Of a stretch of 9,948 nucleotides of DNA, positions 1 through 8,655 are shown one piece after another (position 1 is the stretch's first letter; each line of letters begins with the position of its first letter). Under the pieces are notes generated by a model. The model was not told where the DNA came from and did not search any database. It saw only the letters and a program-made list of their open reading frames with translations. The stretch lies in contig JACCYP010000126.1 in the NCBI GenBank assembly GCA_013696425.1, positions 1 to 9,948 of the forward strand, read 5' to 3'. The position numbers and the translations under genes were made by a program. This DNA is from Thermoleophilaceae bacterium (GTDB lineage Bacteria > Actinomycetota > Thermoleophilia > Solirubrobacterales > Thermoleophilaceae).

Positions 1-2644
<2,644 letters not shown>

Positions 2645-2777
2645 TGGCTGCGAACCTTCGCTCTCCGGCGTCCTCGTCCACCGGATAGCTCGGTTCTCGC
2701 AATCAGGTCGCTGCAGTTTCCCGTGCAAACGCCCTGCTGACGCATCCCTACGGCGCCCGCTTCGCTAGAAGAGAGAC

Positions 2778-3821
2778 ATGCGCGCTCGCTTCCTGCTCGG
2801 CGTATCGCTCGTCCTCGTCCTACTGGTCGGTGGCGGGCTCGTCGCCGCCTACGTCTCGGCCTCCGAGACGGACGGGCTGATCGCCGATGGTGTGCGCGCC
2901 GGGGACGTCGACCTCTCCGGCCTGAGCGCCGCCGAGGCCACCGCGGTGCTCACGCGCAAGCTCGAGGCACCGCGCAGGCGCAACCTCACCGTGAACGGTC
3001 CCGATGGCGCGAGTTGGACGCTCTCCGGCAGGCAGGTGAAGGCGCGCGCCAACGTCCGGGCGATCGTGGCCGAGGCGATGGACAGGAGCCAGGAGGGCTC
3101 GTTCCTCACCCGCGCCTCCCGCAACGTGACCGGCGGCGAGCTCGACCTCGAGCTGCGCCCGCGCCTGCGCTTCTCGCACCAGGCGGTGGGCGAGGTCGTC
3201 GAGAAGGCCGAGAAGGCCGTCGACCGCCCCGCGCAGGACGCGAGCGTGAAGCCCGGCGGTGAAACCCTCGAGCGCATTCCGGGCCGCGACGGCCGCGGGA
3301 TGAAGAGCAAGGAGCTGCGCAAGGCGCTCGTGCGCGCGATCCGCAACCCGCGCGCCAGCTCCGAGATCGAGGTCAAGACCTACAAGATCGAGCCGAAGGT
3401 GACAACCGCCGACCTGCCGGCGCGCTACCCGAGCTTCGTCGCCGTCGACCGGGAGAGCTTCAAGCTGCGCCTGTACAAGAACCTGCGCCTCGCCGAGACC
3501 TACACGATCGCCGTCGGCAAGGCGGGCTATGAGACCGGCTCCGGGATGTACGCCGTGCAGAGCAAGCAGGTCGATCCGGTCTGGAACGTGCCCGACAGCG
3601 AGTGGGCGGGCGATCTGGCCGGCAAGACGATCCCGCCGGGACCGAAGAATCCGCTCAAGGCGCGGTTCATCGGCTTCAACGGCGCGGAGGGCTTCCACGG
3701 TACGGGCGAGCTGGACTCGCTCGGTACCGCGGCCTCACACGGCTGCATCCGCATGGACATCCCGGACGTGAAACGCCTGTTCGGCCAGGTCGAGGTCGGC
3801 ACGCCGGTCTACGTCGACTAG
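2778..3821 (+). CDS. Membrane-anchored L,D-transpeptidase (YkuD domain)
   Basis: This is a 347-residue cell-wall enzyme of the L,D-transpeptidase family, which forms 3-3 peptide cross-links in peptidoglycan or attaches proteins to it, outside the membrane. Residues 5-27 are a hydrophobic anchor or signal segment. Residues about 35-150 resemble the putative peptidoglycan-binding domain (PG_binding_4 type) that often precedes YkuD. The YkuD domain fills residues about 220-346. It shows the catalytic signature: His307 in FHGTG and SHGCIRM with His321 and the nucleophile Cys323. The C-terminus ends right after the domain (VGTPVYVD), as usual. The ATG at 2778 was chosen because it gives a complete export signal and follows a purine-rich stretch (2767-2775). 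The 133-base gap after nrdJ suggests separate transcription. The exact cross-linking substrate cannot be read from sequence. Confidence 0.93.
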   Translation: MRARFLLGVSLVLVLLVGGGLVAAYVSASETDGLIADGVRAGDVDLSGLSAAEATAVLTRKLEAPRRRNLTVNGPDGASWTLSGRQVKARANVRAIVAEAMDRSQEGSFLTRASRNVTGGELDLELRPRLRFSHQAVGEVVEKAEKAVDRPAQDASVKPGGETLERIPGRDGRGMKSKELRKALVRAIRNPRASSEIEVKTYKIEPKVTTADLPARYPSFVAVDRESFKLRLYKNLRLAETYTIAVGKAGYETGSGMYAVQSKQVDPVWNVPDSEWAGDLAGKTIPPGPKNPLKARFIGFNGAEGFHGTGELDSLGTAASHGCIRMDIPDVKRLFGQVEVGTPVYVD

Positions 3822-3852
3822 TTCGCCCGCCGGGCCTCTATGGTCGGTGGCA
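3815..3852 (+). promoter_or_regulatory. Candidate leaderless promoter of greA
   Basis: A TATGGT box at 3839-3844 fits the actinobacterial -10 pattern TAnnnT and lies eight bases before the ATG at 3853. A weak -35-like TCGACT lies at 3815-3820, with an 18-base spacer, overlapping the end of the transpeptidase gene. No Shine-Dalgarno is seen. The arrangement predicts transcription starting at or next to the start codon. The match is short, so this is a suggestion. Confidence 0.35.
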
Positions 3853-4326
3853 ATGACCGACCCAGAGAACCTCATCTCCAAGGACACCTACGACCGCCTC
3901 GTGACCGAGGTCGAGGACCTCGAGGGCCGCGGACGATCGGACATCGCCGCCCAGATCAAGACCGCGCGCGAGTGGGGCGACCTCAAGGAGAACGCCGAGT
4001 ACCACGCCGCGAAGGACGCGCAGGGCATGCTCGAGCGCAAGATCCACCTGCTGCGGGAGCGGATCGACACCGCTGAGATCGCCGCCGAGGGCAAGGCCGA
4101 CGGGCGCGTGGGCTTCGGCTCTGTGGTGAAGGTGCGCGACGAGTCGAGTGGAAAGGAGCAGGAGTACGAACTCGTCTCCTCTCCCGACCAGGACCTTTCC
4201 AACGGCAAGCTCTCGTTCGAGTCTCCAGTCGCCCAGGCCCTGTCGGGCCGCGGCGAGGGCGACACCGCCGAGGTGCGCCTGCCGAACGGCACCACCCGCC
4301 GTTTCGAAGTGCTCAGCATCGCCTGA
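3847..4326 (+). CDS. greA: Transcription elongation factor GreA
   Basis: GreA binds the secondary channel of RNA polymerase and stimulates cleavage of backtracked transcripts. The protein has the family's normal length (157-159 residues). Residues 1-75 form the predicted coiled-coil finger. It carries the tip motif GDLKENAEYHAAKD, whose Asp and Glu coordinate the catalytic Mg2+ in the polymerase. A globular C-terminal domain (about 80-159) contains the typical VGFGSVVKV and ALSGRGEGDTAEVRLPNG segments. Two starts are possible: GTG at 3847 or ATG at 3853. The ATG gives MTDPENLISKDTY, a normal GreA N-terminus, and lies eight bases after a TATGGT box, so a leaderless mRNA starting at the ATG is plausible. 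Neither start has a good Shine-Dalgarno. The gene is convergent with the regulator pair downstream. Confidence 0.95.
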   Translation: MAMTDPENLISKDTYDRLVTEVEDLEGRGRSDIAAQIKTAREWGDLKENAEYHAAKDAQGMLERKIHLLRERIDTAEIAAEGKADGRVGFGSVVKVRDESSGKEQEYELVSSPDQDLSNGKLSFESPVAQALSGRGEGDTAEVRLPNGTTRRFEVLSIA

Positions 4327-4451
4327 GCGCCAAGAGCGTCCAGCCCCTTTAGCCGGTACTCACCCCCCGGCACCTTCAACACCGAGCGCGGACTCGGCCC
4401 GATGACGCTCACTGCCAGCCGAGCCCCACCGGCGAGCGCTCAAGCGCCCCG
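4327..4451. other. Convergent intergenic gap after greA
   Basis: This 125-base gap lies between the ends of greA and the MEDS-HATPase gene. Only short imperfect hairpins are visible, such as CCGAG/CTCGG at 4382-4386/4393-4397. No clear intrinsic terminator or gene is seen. Confidence 0.4.
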
Positions 4452-5381
4452 CTACGCGGCGCGTAGCTGCACCCGCACGACACTCCCTCCGGGCGCCGAG
4501 CGCACCTGCACCAGGTCGCACACCTGGTTCACGATCCAGATCCCGCGGCCGTTCTCGCCTGCCGGGTCCGGGCGCCGCCGGCCCGCCAGGATGTCGGTGA
4601 TCGTGCCGGAGTCGCTCACCTCGCACACGAGCGAGCCCGGCTCCTTCCACAGCGCGATCTCCCCCTCGCCCCCGCCGTGGACGACGCTGTTGGTGGCGAG
4701 CTCGCTGATGGCGAGCATCACGTCTGCGGCGCGCTCGTCCCCGAGCCCGGCCGAGGTCGCGTAGCTCGCGGCCAGGCGCCGTATGGAGGAGACGTCGCTG
4801 CGGCCGAAGGTGAGCCGCGTGGGCTCGCCGTCGGGCGTCGGCAGCTCCTGCTCGAGCTCCGCCAGCAGCTCCGCCGGCTGCTCGTAGGAGGAGTTCGCAA
4901 CCGCGCTGCCCTGCTCCCACACCTCCGGATGCGTGCGGCGCGCGAGCTCCACCTGCTCCGGCTCGAGCGCCGAAACGTCGTAGGGGCACACGAGCCGCCA
5001 GCTGCCGGCCTCGGCGAACGCGAGATTGATGAGCGCCTCGTGCCGATGGCACTCCGCGAACTCGTCCGAGCTCCGCCCGGCCCACACCGGCTCGCAGATT
5101 CCTCTGAGCGCGCGCGGCTCGTGGCCGGGGCCCTCGAGACGGTCGCCCCACATGGAGATGATGCGGGCGGGATTGCGCCCCGCCTGCTCGATGTCCACGA
5201 ACTCGACCTGCCGCGCGTCAGTCCCGAGCGCCGCTGCGAGCCGCGCGCCGCGCTCCTCGCTGAGCGCGGCCACGACACGCTCCCCTGCGGCGAGCCCCTC
5301 GCGCGCGTAGGGCACCATCCCGGCGAGGAACTCCTCTTCCCCGTCGAAGAGAAACACCTCGTGGGAGAGGCCGTCGTCCAT
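4452..5381 (-). CDS. MEDS-domain anti-sigma regulatory kinase (HATPase, RsbW-like)
   Basis: This 309-residue protein has two parts. Residues about 1-165 resemble the MEDS (DcmR-type sensory) domain: SHEVFLFDGEEEFLAGMVPYA near the start and a later CPYDVSALEP segment. Residues about 185-305 are a GHKL/HATPase domain like those of RsbW-type anti-sigma kinases. That domain shows the N box ISELATNSVVHGG (Glu227, Asn231), a G1-type CEVSDSG (Asp257) and the G2-type GENGRGIWIV (278-280). No histidine-kinase dimerisation domain is present, so a Ser/Thr anti-sigma or antagonist kinase is more likely than a two-component sensor. The frame stays open much further upstream, but ATG at 5381 is the natural start: it overlaps the stop of the upstream gene as TGATG, implying translational coupling. 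Its likely partner is that STAS protein; the sigma factor it may control is not identified. Confidence 0.88.
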   Translation of the reverse strand: MDDGLSHEVFLFDGEEEFLAGMVPYAREGLAAGERVVAALSEERGARLAAALGTDARQVEFVDIEQAGRNPARIISMWGDRLEGPGHEPRALRGICEPVWAGRSSDEFAECHRHEALINLAFAEAGSWRLVCPYDVSALEPEQVELARRTHPEVWEQGSAVANSSYEQPAELLAELEQELPTPDGEPTRLTFGRSDVSSIRRLAASYATSAGLGDERAADVMLAISELATNSVVHGGGEGEIALWKEPGSLVCEVSDSGTITDILAGRRRPDPAGENGRGIWIVNQVCDLVQVRSAPGGSVVRVQLRAA

Positions 5382-6202
5382 CAGACGCCGATCAGCTCGC
5401 AGATGCGCTCGTAGACGAGAGGCGCCTCGCGCACGGAGAGCCGCCGCCCACGCGCCGCGGTACGGCGCGCCTGCTCGAAGATCGCGCTCACGCCGCGGTG
5501 GTCGATGAAGCCGAGCTCGGTGAGGTCGAGCGCCAGGTCCTCGCCCGGCACGGCCGCCAGGGACAGCAGCCGCCGGAACCCCTCCACGGAGAATGCATCG
5601 ATCTCCCCCGCGACGCCGAGCGAGCCATCGTTGCCGAAGAGGCGGAACGGGGCGAGCCCGGCCTCCCCGCCGCCGAGCGGATGGGCGCAGGCGACGTCGC
5701 CCATGATCTGGGGGTCCACCTTGCGAGCGTCGTAACAGCACATGGCGGCCAGCGGGCGGCCGGACATGTATGAGTCGATGCAGGTCTCCCAGCGCAGGTG
5801 GGCGTCCCACATGTCTGGGTTCTCGACCATCGTCGTGCCCTCCGCCAGCACCCGCAGCCCGGCGTGGCCGCAGGCGAGCGCATCCTCGAGCGCGGCCTGG
5901 TAGGTGGCCAGCTGGCCCGCGGCGTCGACCGGCTTGCCCACGCCGTAGAGGGAGTCGAGCTCGAAGAGCTGGAGCGCGCCCCGCTCAAGCAGCGCGTCGA
6001 CGTCTTCGAGCGGCGCGACGTCCGCTCGCAGCTCCTCCATCGGCTTGTCGGCCGAGTACGCGACGCGCGCGCCGTTGCGCAAACCGTCGTCGAGAAACTC
6101 GAGCCCGGGCACGAGATGTCCGTCGTCCTCGTGGTAGGCCCAGCAGGCATGGTCACTCGTCCCCAGCCCCGCAGCCGAGTCGAGCGGTCCGTTGTTACGC
6201 AC
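5381..6202 (-). CDS. MEDS-STAS protein, probable anti-sigma antagonist partner
   Basis: This 273-residue protein couples an N-terminal MEDS domain (about 15-170; TSDHACWAYHEDDG, and CYDARKVDP near its end) to a C-terminal STAS domain (about 180-270). STAS proteins of the RsbV type bind anti-sigma kinases and release sigma factors when unphosphorylated. In the STAS core the segment is LTELGFIDHRG, with His235 after Asp234 where RsbV proteins normally have the phosphorylated Ser. Its switching may therefore not depend on that phosphorylation. The start is GTG at 6202, six bases after a TAGACT box and without a Shine-Dalgarno, consistent with a leaderless mRNA. The stop overlaps the start of the MEDS-HATPase gene by one base, so the two are one operon. 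Function in a partner switch is inferred from domain content and gene order. Confidence 0.87.
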   Translation of the reverse strand: MRNNGPLDSAAGLGTSDHACWAYHEDDGHLVPGLEFLDDGLRNGARVAYSADKPMEELRADVAPLEDVDALLERGALQLFELDSLYGVGKPVDAAGQLATYQAALEDALACGHAGLRVLAEGTTMVENPDMWDAHLRWETCIDSYMSGRPLAAMCCYDARKVDPQIMGDVACAHPLGGGEAGLAPFRLFGNDGSLGVAGEIDAFSVEGFRRLLSLAAVPGEDLALDLTELGFIDHRGVSAIFEQARRTAARGRRLSVREAPLVYERICELIGV

Positions 6203-6214
6203 CGGGCGAGTCTA
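6203..6214 (-). promoter_or_regulatory. Leaderless -10 element for the MEDS-STAS/MEDS-HATPase operon
   Basis: On the - strand TAGACT (6214 to 6209) fits the TAnnnT -10 pattern and is followed by six bases and then the GTG start at 6202. No Shine-Dalgarno is present. No convincing -35 box is seen 16-18 bases further upstream, as is common for actinobacterial promoters. It lies between the operon and the terminator-like hairpin of the preceding gene, so the operon probably starts here. Confidence 0.5.
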
Positions 6215-6237
6215 CGCGCGACTCAGGGGCCGTGATG

Positions 6238-6270
6238 CGCTCCTCCCGCCCGCAGCTGGCGGGAGGAGCG
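6238..6270 (-). terminator. GC-rich stem-loop after the secreted EEP-fold gene
   Basis: A perfect 13-base inverted repeat (CGCTCCTCCCGCC at 6238-6250 against 6258-6270) with a 7-base loop starts ten bases beyond the stop codon of the EEP-fold gene. There is no U-run after it, so it is not a classical intrinsic terminator, but U-less hairpins are common ends in high-GC actinobacteria. It would also insulate the regulator operon that begins at 6202. Confidence 0.65.
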
Positions 6271-6279
6271 TCCGGCTCT

Positions 6280-7290
6280 TCAGCCGCCCGGGATCACCAG
6301 CGTGCTGAACACGCCGGCGTGGTCGGCGGCCTCGGTGCCCGCCGGCGTCTTCGGACCCGCACCGAGCAGCCCGCTGCGAACGAGCTTCAGCTTCGGCTTG
6401 GTCATCACGAAGTCCACCGTGTGATCGCGGACACCCGTCTTCAGGTCGTCGTTCAGGCAGCAGGTCTGCCTGCTGGTCTGACGCACCCTGAACCCGGCCT
6501 TCTCGATCGCCAGGAACGCCGGGCGATCCTCGGGCTTCTTCTCGTTCTTATTCGAGTTGAGATCGCCCACGAGCACGACGTCGTCGCTGCTCTTGAGCGG
6601 TCCCGCCACGAGCTCCTTGGCCTGGGCGGTCTTCTCGTTCGCGGAGAACGCCTCGAGGTGGGTGTTCACGAACTTGAACTTCGCATCACCGACTTTTGCG
6701 GTGAGCGACATCCAGCCCCGCTTCACCGGTGTGTTGCCGGTTGCGTTCGGGAACGTGATGTTCGTCTTGAACGCGGCCTGCTTGAGGCCAGAGACCTTCA
6801 CGCCCTTCTTGACGAGGATCGCGTTCTCGATCGAGAACCGCCCCACCCCTTCGGGAGTCTGGATCTGTACGTCGGCCTCGCGCGTCTTCGACCGGATGAG
6901 CCTGTAGTCGAGACCGGCCTTCGACAGCTCCTTGTCGATCATGTCGCCGTAGTCGATGACCGTCGGCCCGAGCTGCCAGAGCGTGAGCTCCTGGAGCCCG
7001 ACCAGGTCGGGATCGGCCTTCTTGATCTCGGCCGCCATCAGCTTGATGCGGTTCGGGACGTCCGTCGCCTGCTCCTCGGCGAGGAGCTGCTTGAAGAGCA
7101 CCGTGAGCTCCTCGATGGTCTTCGGCCCGGCGGCGCGGCGGATGTCGACGCCCAGGAACATGTTCCGGGACATCACCGTCACCTGCTCGTCCTCGGATTT
7201 CTTGGTCGCGGCCGGTGCGGCCACGGGTACGGCTAGTACGACGAGCAGTGCGGCTATGAGCGCTGTTGCCAGCTTGGACTTCGTGTGCAT
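6280..7290 (-). CDS. Secreted endonuclease/exonuclease/phosphatase-fold enzyme
   Basis: This 336-residue protein belongs to the Mg2+-dependent EEP superfamily (DNase I, exonuclease III, phospholipid and inositol phosphatases). It starts with a Sec-type signal peptide: lysines at 4 and 6, a hydrophobic run to about 23, and likely cleavage after Ala27 in APA, so it should be exported. The expected catalytic residues are all present: Asn43 (SRNMFLG), Glu101 (LQEL), Asn209 and His211 (VNTHLEAF), Asp243 and Asn245 (VGDLNSN), Asp293 (HTVDFV) and Asp323/His324 (ADHAGV). It should therefore be active, but nuclease versus phosphodiesterase/phosphatase cannot be decided from sequence. ATG at 7290 is supported by a strong GGAGGG Shine-Dalgarno eight bases upstream. 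Part of that site can pair in a hairpin (see findings). A terminator-like stem-loop follows the gene. Confidence 0.9.
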   Translation of the reverse strand: MHTKSKLATALIAALLVVLAVPVAAPAATKKSEDEQVTVMSRNMFLGVDIRRAAGPKTIEELTVLFKQLLAEEQATDVPNRIKLMAAEIKKADPDLVGLQELTLWQLGPTVIDYGDMIDKELSKAGLDYRLIRSKTREADVQIQTPEGVGRFSIENAILVKKGVKVSGLKQAAFKTNITFPNATGNTPVKRGWMSLTAKVGDAKFKFVNTHLEAFSANEKTAQAKELVAGPLKSSDDVVLVGDLNSNKNEKKPEDRPAFLAIEKAGFRVRQTSRQTCCLNDDLKTGVRDHTVDFVMTKPKLKLVRSGLLGAGPKTPAGTEAADHAGVFSTLVIPGG

Positions 7291-7299
7291 GTTGGATTC

Positions 7300-7317
7300 C
7301 CTCCGACGTTTTGGAGG
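7300..7317 (-). promoter_or_regulatory. Shine-Dalgarno of the EEP gene inside a small hairpin
   Basis: On the - strand the Shine-Dalgarno GGAGG (7304 to 7300) is complementary to CCTCC at 7317 to 7313, separated by an 8-base loop. The 5-bp all-GC-rich stem would cover the ribosome site of the secreted enzyme. The pairing is seen directly; a regulatory role is a guess. Confidence 0.35.
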
Positions 7318-7388
7318 CGCCGTCCCGCAACCACACTCTCATGGAAGGCCGCTTTAGGTCGCGGGACCTGCGGGATCCGAAGGACCGA

Positions 7389-7604
7389 CTAGAGCCTGGG
7401 CTTACCCAACGCGAGATGCGGAGCGACTTCCTGCAACGGCTCCGGAGCACTCGGCTCGGAGGGGTCCTCGAAGAACTCGAGGCTCCCGCCGCAGCGGATG
7501 CAGCCGTTCAGCTGCGCGAGCGCGTGCGCGGCCGTGCGGCCGAACCACTCACGGTCGCAATCCGCGCAGCGGGCGGTCGGCTTTGCATCTGCTCGGCGCT
7601 CCAC
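7389..7604 (-). CDS. Small double-CxxC (zinc-ribbon-like) protein
   Basis: This is a 71-residue protein of unknown function. Cys13/Cys16 (CADC) and Cys35/Cys38 (CIRC) form two CxxC knuckles 18 residues apart, followed by GGSLEFF. This spacing is that of a small zinc ribbon, suggesting nucleic-acid or protein binding. The C-terminal half is Pro/Glu-rich without clear structure. The only suitable start is GTG at 7604, with a GGAG very close upstream (weak support). It lies between the sigma-factor gene and the secreted EEP gene, all on the same strand, with a 10-bp hairpin separating it from the sigma gene. The paired Cys motifs in a small frame make it more credible than a chance frame, but no family is recognised. 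Confidence 0.6.
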   Translation of the reverse strand: MERRADAKPTARCADCDREWFGRTAAHALAQLNGCIRCGGSLEFFEDPSEPSAPEPLQEVAPHLALGKPRL

Positions 7605-7633
7605 ACACTCCGTATCGGCGTCCCCGGACGCGA

Positions 7634-7663
7634 CTGGACCCTGAACAAACGTCCAGGGTCCAG
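7634..7663 (-). terminator. 10-bp perfect hairpin downstream of the sigma-factor gene
   Basis: CTGGACCCTG (7634-7643) and its exact complement CAGGGTCCAG (7654-7663) flank a 10-base A-rich loop. It lies 34 bases past the sigma-factor stop and 30 bases before the next start on the same strand. There is no U-run, so it may be a U-less terminator or an mRNA 3'-end stabiliser. A competing pairing (GGACG at 7626-7630 with CGTCC at 7650-7654) exists. Confidence 0.5.
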
Positions 7664-7697
7664 CCGGTGAGGGTTCCGGCGCCTCCTTGGCGCGGGC

Positions 7698-8588
7698 CTA
7701 CGCTGCGCGGCGAAGCGCTGCGAGCTCCGGCTTGCTCTCGAGGCGGCGCAGTGCCGACTCCTCGAGCCGCCGGACCTTCTGGCCCGAAATTCCGAGCTTG
7801 CGCGAGGCCTGGGTCTGGCTGTGGACCTCGTTGTCCCCGGCGCCGAAGCGGAGCTGGATCACGTTCCGCTCATCCTCCGGGAGCTCGTTGATCGCGGCCT
7901 CGACGGTCTGCGACTGCAGATCGTCGGCCACCTGGTCGGCCGGATCGTCCTGATCGGCCGGCAGGAGATCGCCGAGCGGGGTGTCGCCGTCCTCCCCGAC
8001 CGTCTGGTCGAGGCTGGTGAGCGCGCGGTCGGCCTTGCGGATCTCGATGACCTCGTCGAGCTCCAGCTCGGCGACGTCCGCGACCTCTTCGTCCGTGGGC
8101 TCGCGGCCCAGCTTGACCGTGAGCTCACGGTCGATGCGCTGGATCTTGCGGGCCCGCTGGGCGATGTGGACGGGCAGGCGGATGGTGCGGCTCGAGTTCT
8201 CGAGACCGCGCTGGATCGACTGCCGGATCCACAGCGTCGCGTAGGTCGAGAAGCGGAAGCCCTTGCGCCAGTCGAACTTCTCCACGGCGCGGATGAGGCC
8301 GAGCATGCCCTCCTGGACCAGGTCGCCCATGGCGAGGCCCTGGCCCTGGTAGCGGCGCGCGATCGACATCACGAGGCGCAGGTTCGAGTTGATCATCCGG
8401 TCCTTGGCAGCGAGGTCGCCGCGCTCGATGCGCTGCGAGAGCTCCACCTCTTCCGGGGGCGTGAGCAGCGGGTAGCGGCTCGCCTCCTTCATGAGGAGCT
8501 GGAGCGGATCGAGCGTGGGATCGGCCTCCGCAGCAGCGGCGATCGACTCCGCGCTGGGAATGGGGTGTGTGAGCGTGTCAGTGGTCAT
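7698..8588 (-). CDS. Group 2-like sigma-70 family RNA polymerase sigma factor
   Basis: This 296-residue sigma factor directs RNA polymerase to promoters. It has a region 1.2-like segment (about 27-58, DPLQLLMKEASRYPLLT) and region 2 (60-130). Region 2 includes the core-binding NLRLVMSIARRYQGQGL and the -10-reading FSTYATLWIRQSIQRGL. Region 3 covers about 139-215 (IRLPVHIAQRARKI) and region 4 about 228-290. It lacks the long N-terminal region 1.1 and the size of a primary RpoD, so it is probably an alternative, non-essential group 2 factor. Region 4.2 is unusual: where group 1/2 factors normally have a TLEEIG...VTRERIRQIE helix-turn-helix, it has SQTQASRKLGISGQKVRRLE. This suggests altered -35 recognition. 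ATG at 8588 is supported by AAGGA nine bases upstream. Its promoter lies in an AT-rich patch just upstream. Confidence 0.93.
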   Translation of the reverse strand: MTTDTLTHPIPSAESIAAAAEADPTLDPLQLLMKEASRYPLLTPPEEVELSQRIERGDLAAKDRMINSNLRLVMSIARRYQGQGLAMGDLVQEGMLGLIRAVEKFDWRKGFRFSTYATLWIRQSIQRGLENSSRTIRLPVHIAQRARKIQRIDRELTVKLGREPTDEEVADVAELELDEVIEIRKADRALTSLDQTVGEDGDTPLGDLLPADQDDPADQVADDLQSQTVEAAINELPEDERNVIQLRFGAGDNEVHSQTQASRKLGISGQKVRRLEESALRRLESKPELAALRRAA

Positions 8589-8595
8589 AAGCGGT

Positions 8596-8602
8596 GTCCT
8601 TC
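8596..8602 (-). promoter_or_regulatory. Shine-Dalgarno of the sigma-factor gene
   Basis: AAGGA on the - strand (8602 to 8598), nine bases before the ATG at 8588, fixes the start and shows this gene has a leader, unlike the nearby leaderless regulator operon. Confidence 0.7.
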
Positions 8603-8609
8603 GGCAATT

Positions 8610-8626
8610 CCTAGTAGAACGCTAGG
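8610..8626. repeat. Inverted repeat at the predicted sigma-gene transcription start
   Basis: CCTAG at 8610-8614 and CTAGG at 8622-8626 form a 5-7-5 dyad just past the -10 box of the sigma-factor promoter. The position fits an operator, or a short 5' leader hairpin. CTAG is generally scarce in bacterial DNA, which makes two copies here notable. The binding protein is unknown. Confidence 0.4.
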
Positions 8627-8627
8627 T

Positions 8628-8655
8628 ATTGTATCAATTTTGGTTGCGTGCGCAA
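8628..8655 (-). promoter_or_regulatory. Predicted sigma-70 promoter of the sigma-factor gene
   Basis: On the - strand, TTGCGC (8655 to 8650) and TACAAT (8633 to 8628) are separated by 16 bases within a locally AT-rich stretch. TACAAT is a near-perfect -10 box; the -35 match is partial. The predicted start, near 8621, gives a leader of roughly 33 bases containing the Shine-Dalgarno. Two dyads overlap this promoter. Confidence 0.6.
8644..8655. repeat. Dyad overlapping the -35 box of the sigma-gene promoter
   Basis: TTGCG-TG-CGCAA is a 5-2-5 perfect inverted repeat that contains the -35 hexamer. A repressor bound here would block polymerase. The element is short, and the TTGCG arm itself resembles a -35 box, so the symmetry could be incidental. 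Confidence 0.35.

Noticed and set aside
5382..5810. Upstream extension of the MEDS-HATPase frame
   Set aside because: The frame stays open into the MEDS-STAS gene, but the added residues are low-complexity Arg/Ala. The ATG at 5381 with the TGATG overlap is a better start.
5770..7236. Long open frame on the + strand (488 codons) opposite the MEDS-STAS and EEP genes
   Set aside because: It covers two convincing genes and their intergenic terminator on the other strand. Its translation is Arg/Leu-rich with no motif, so it is a composition artefact.
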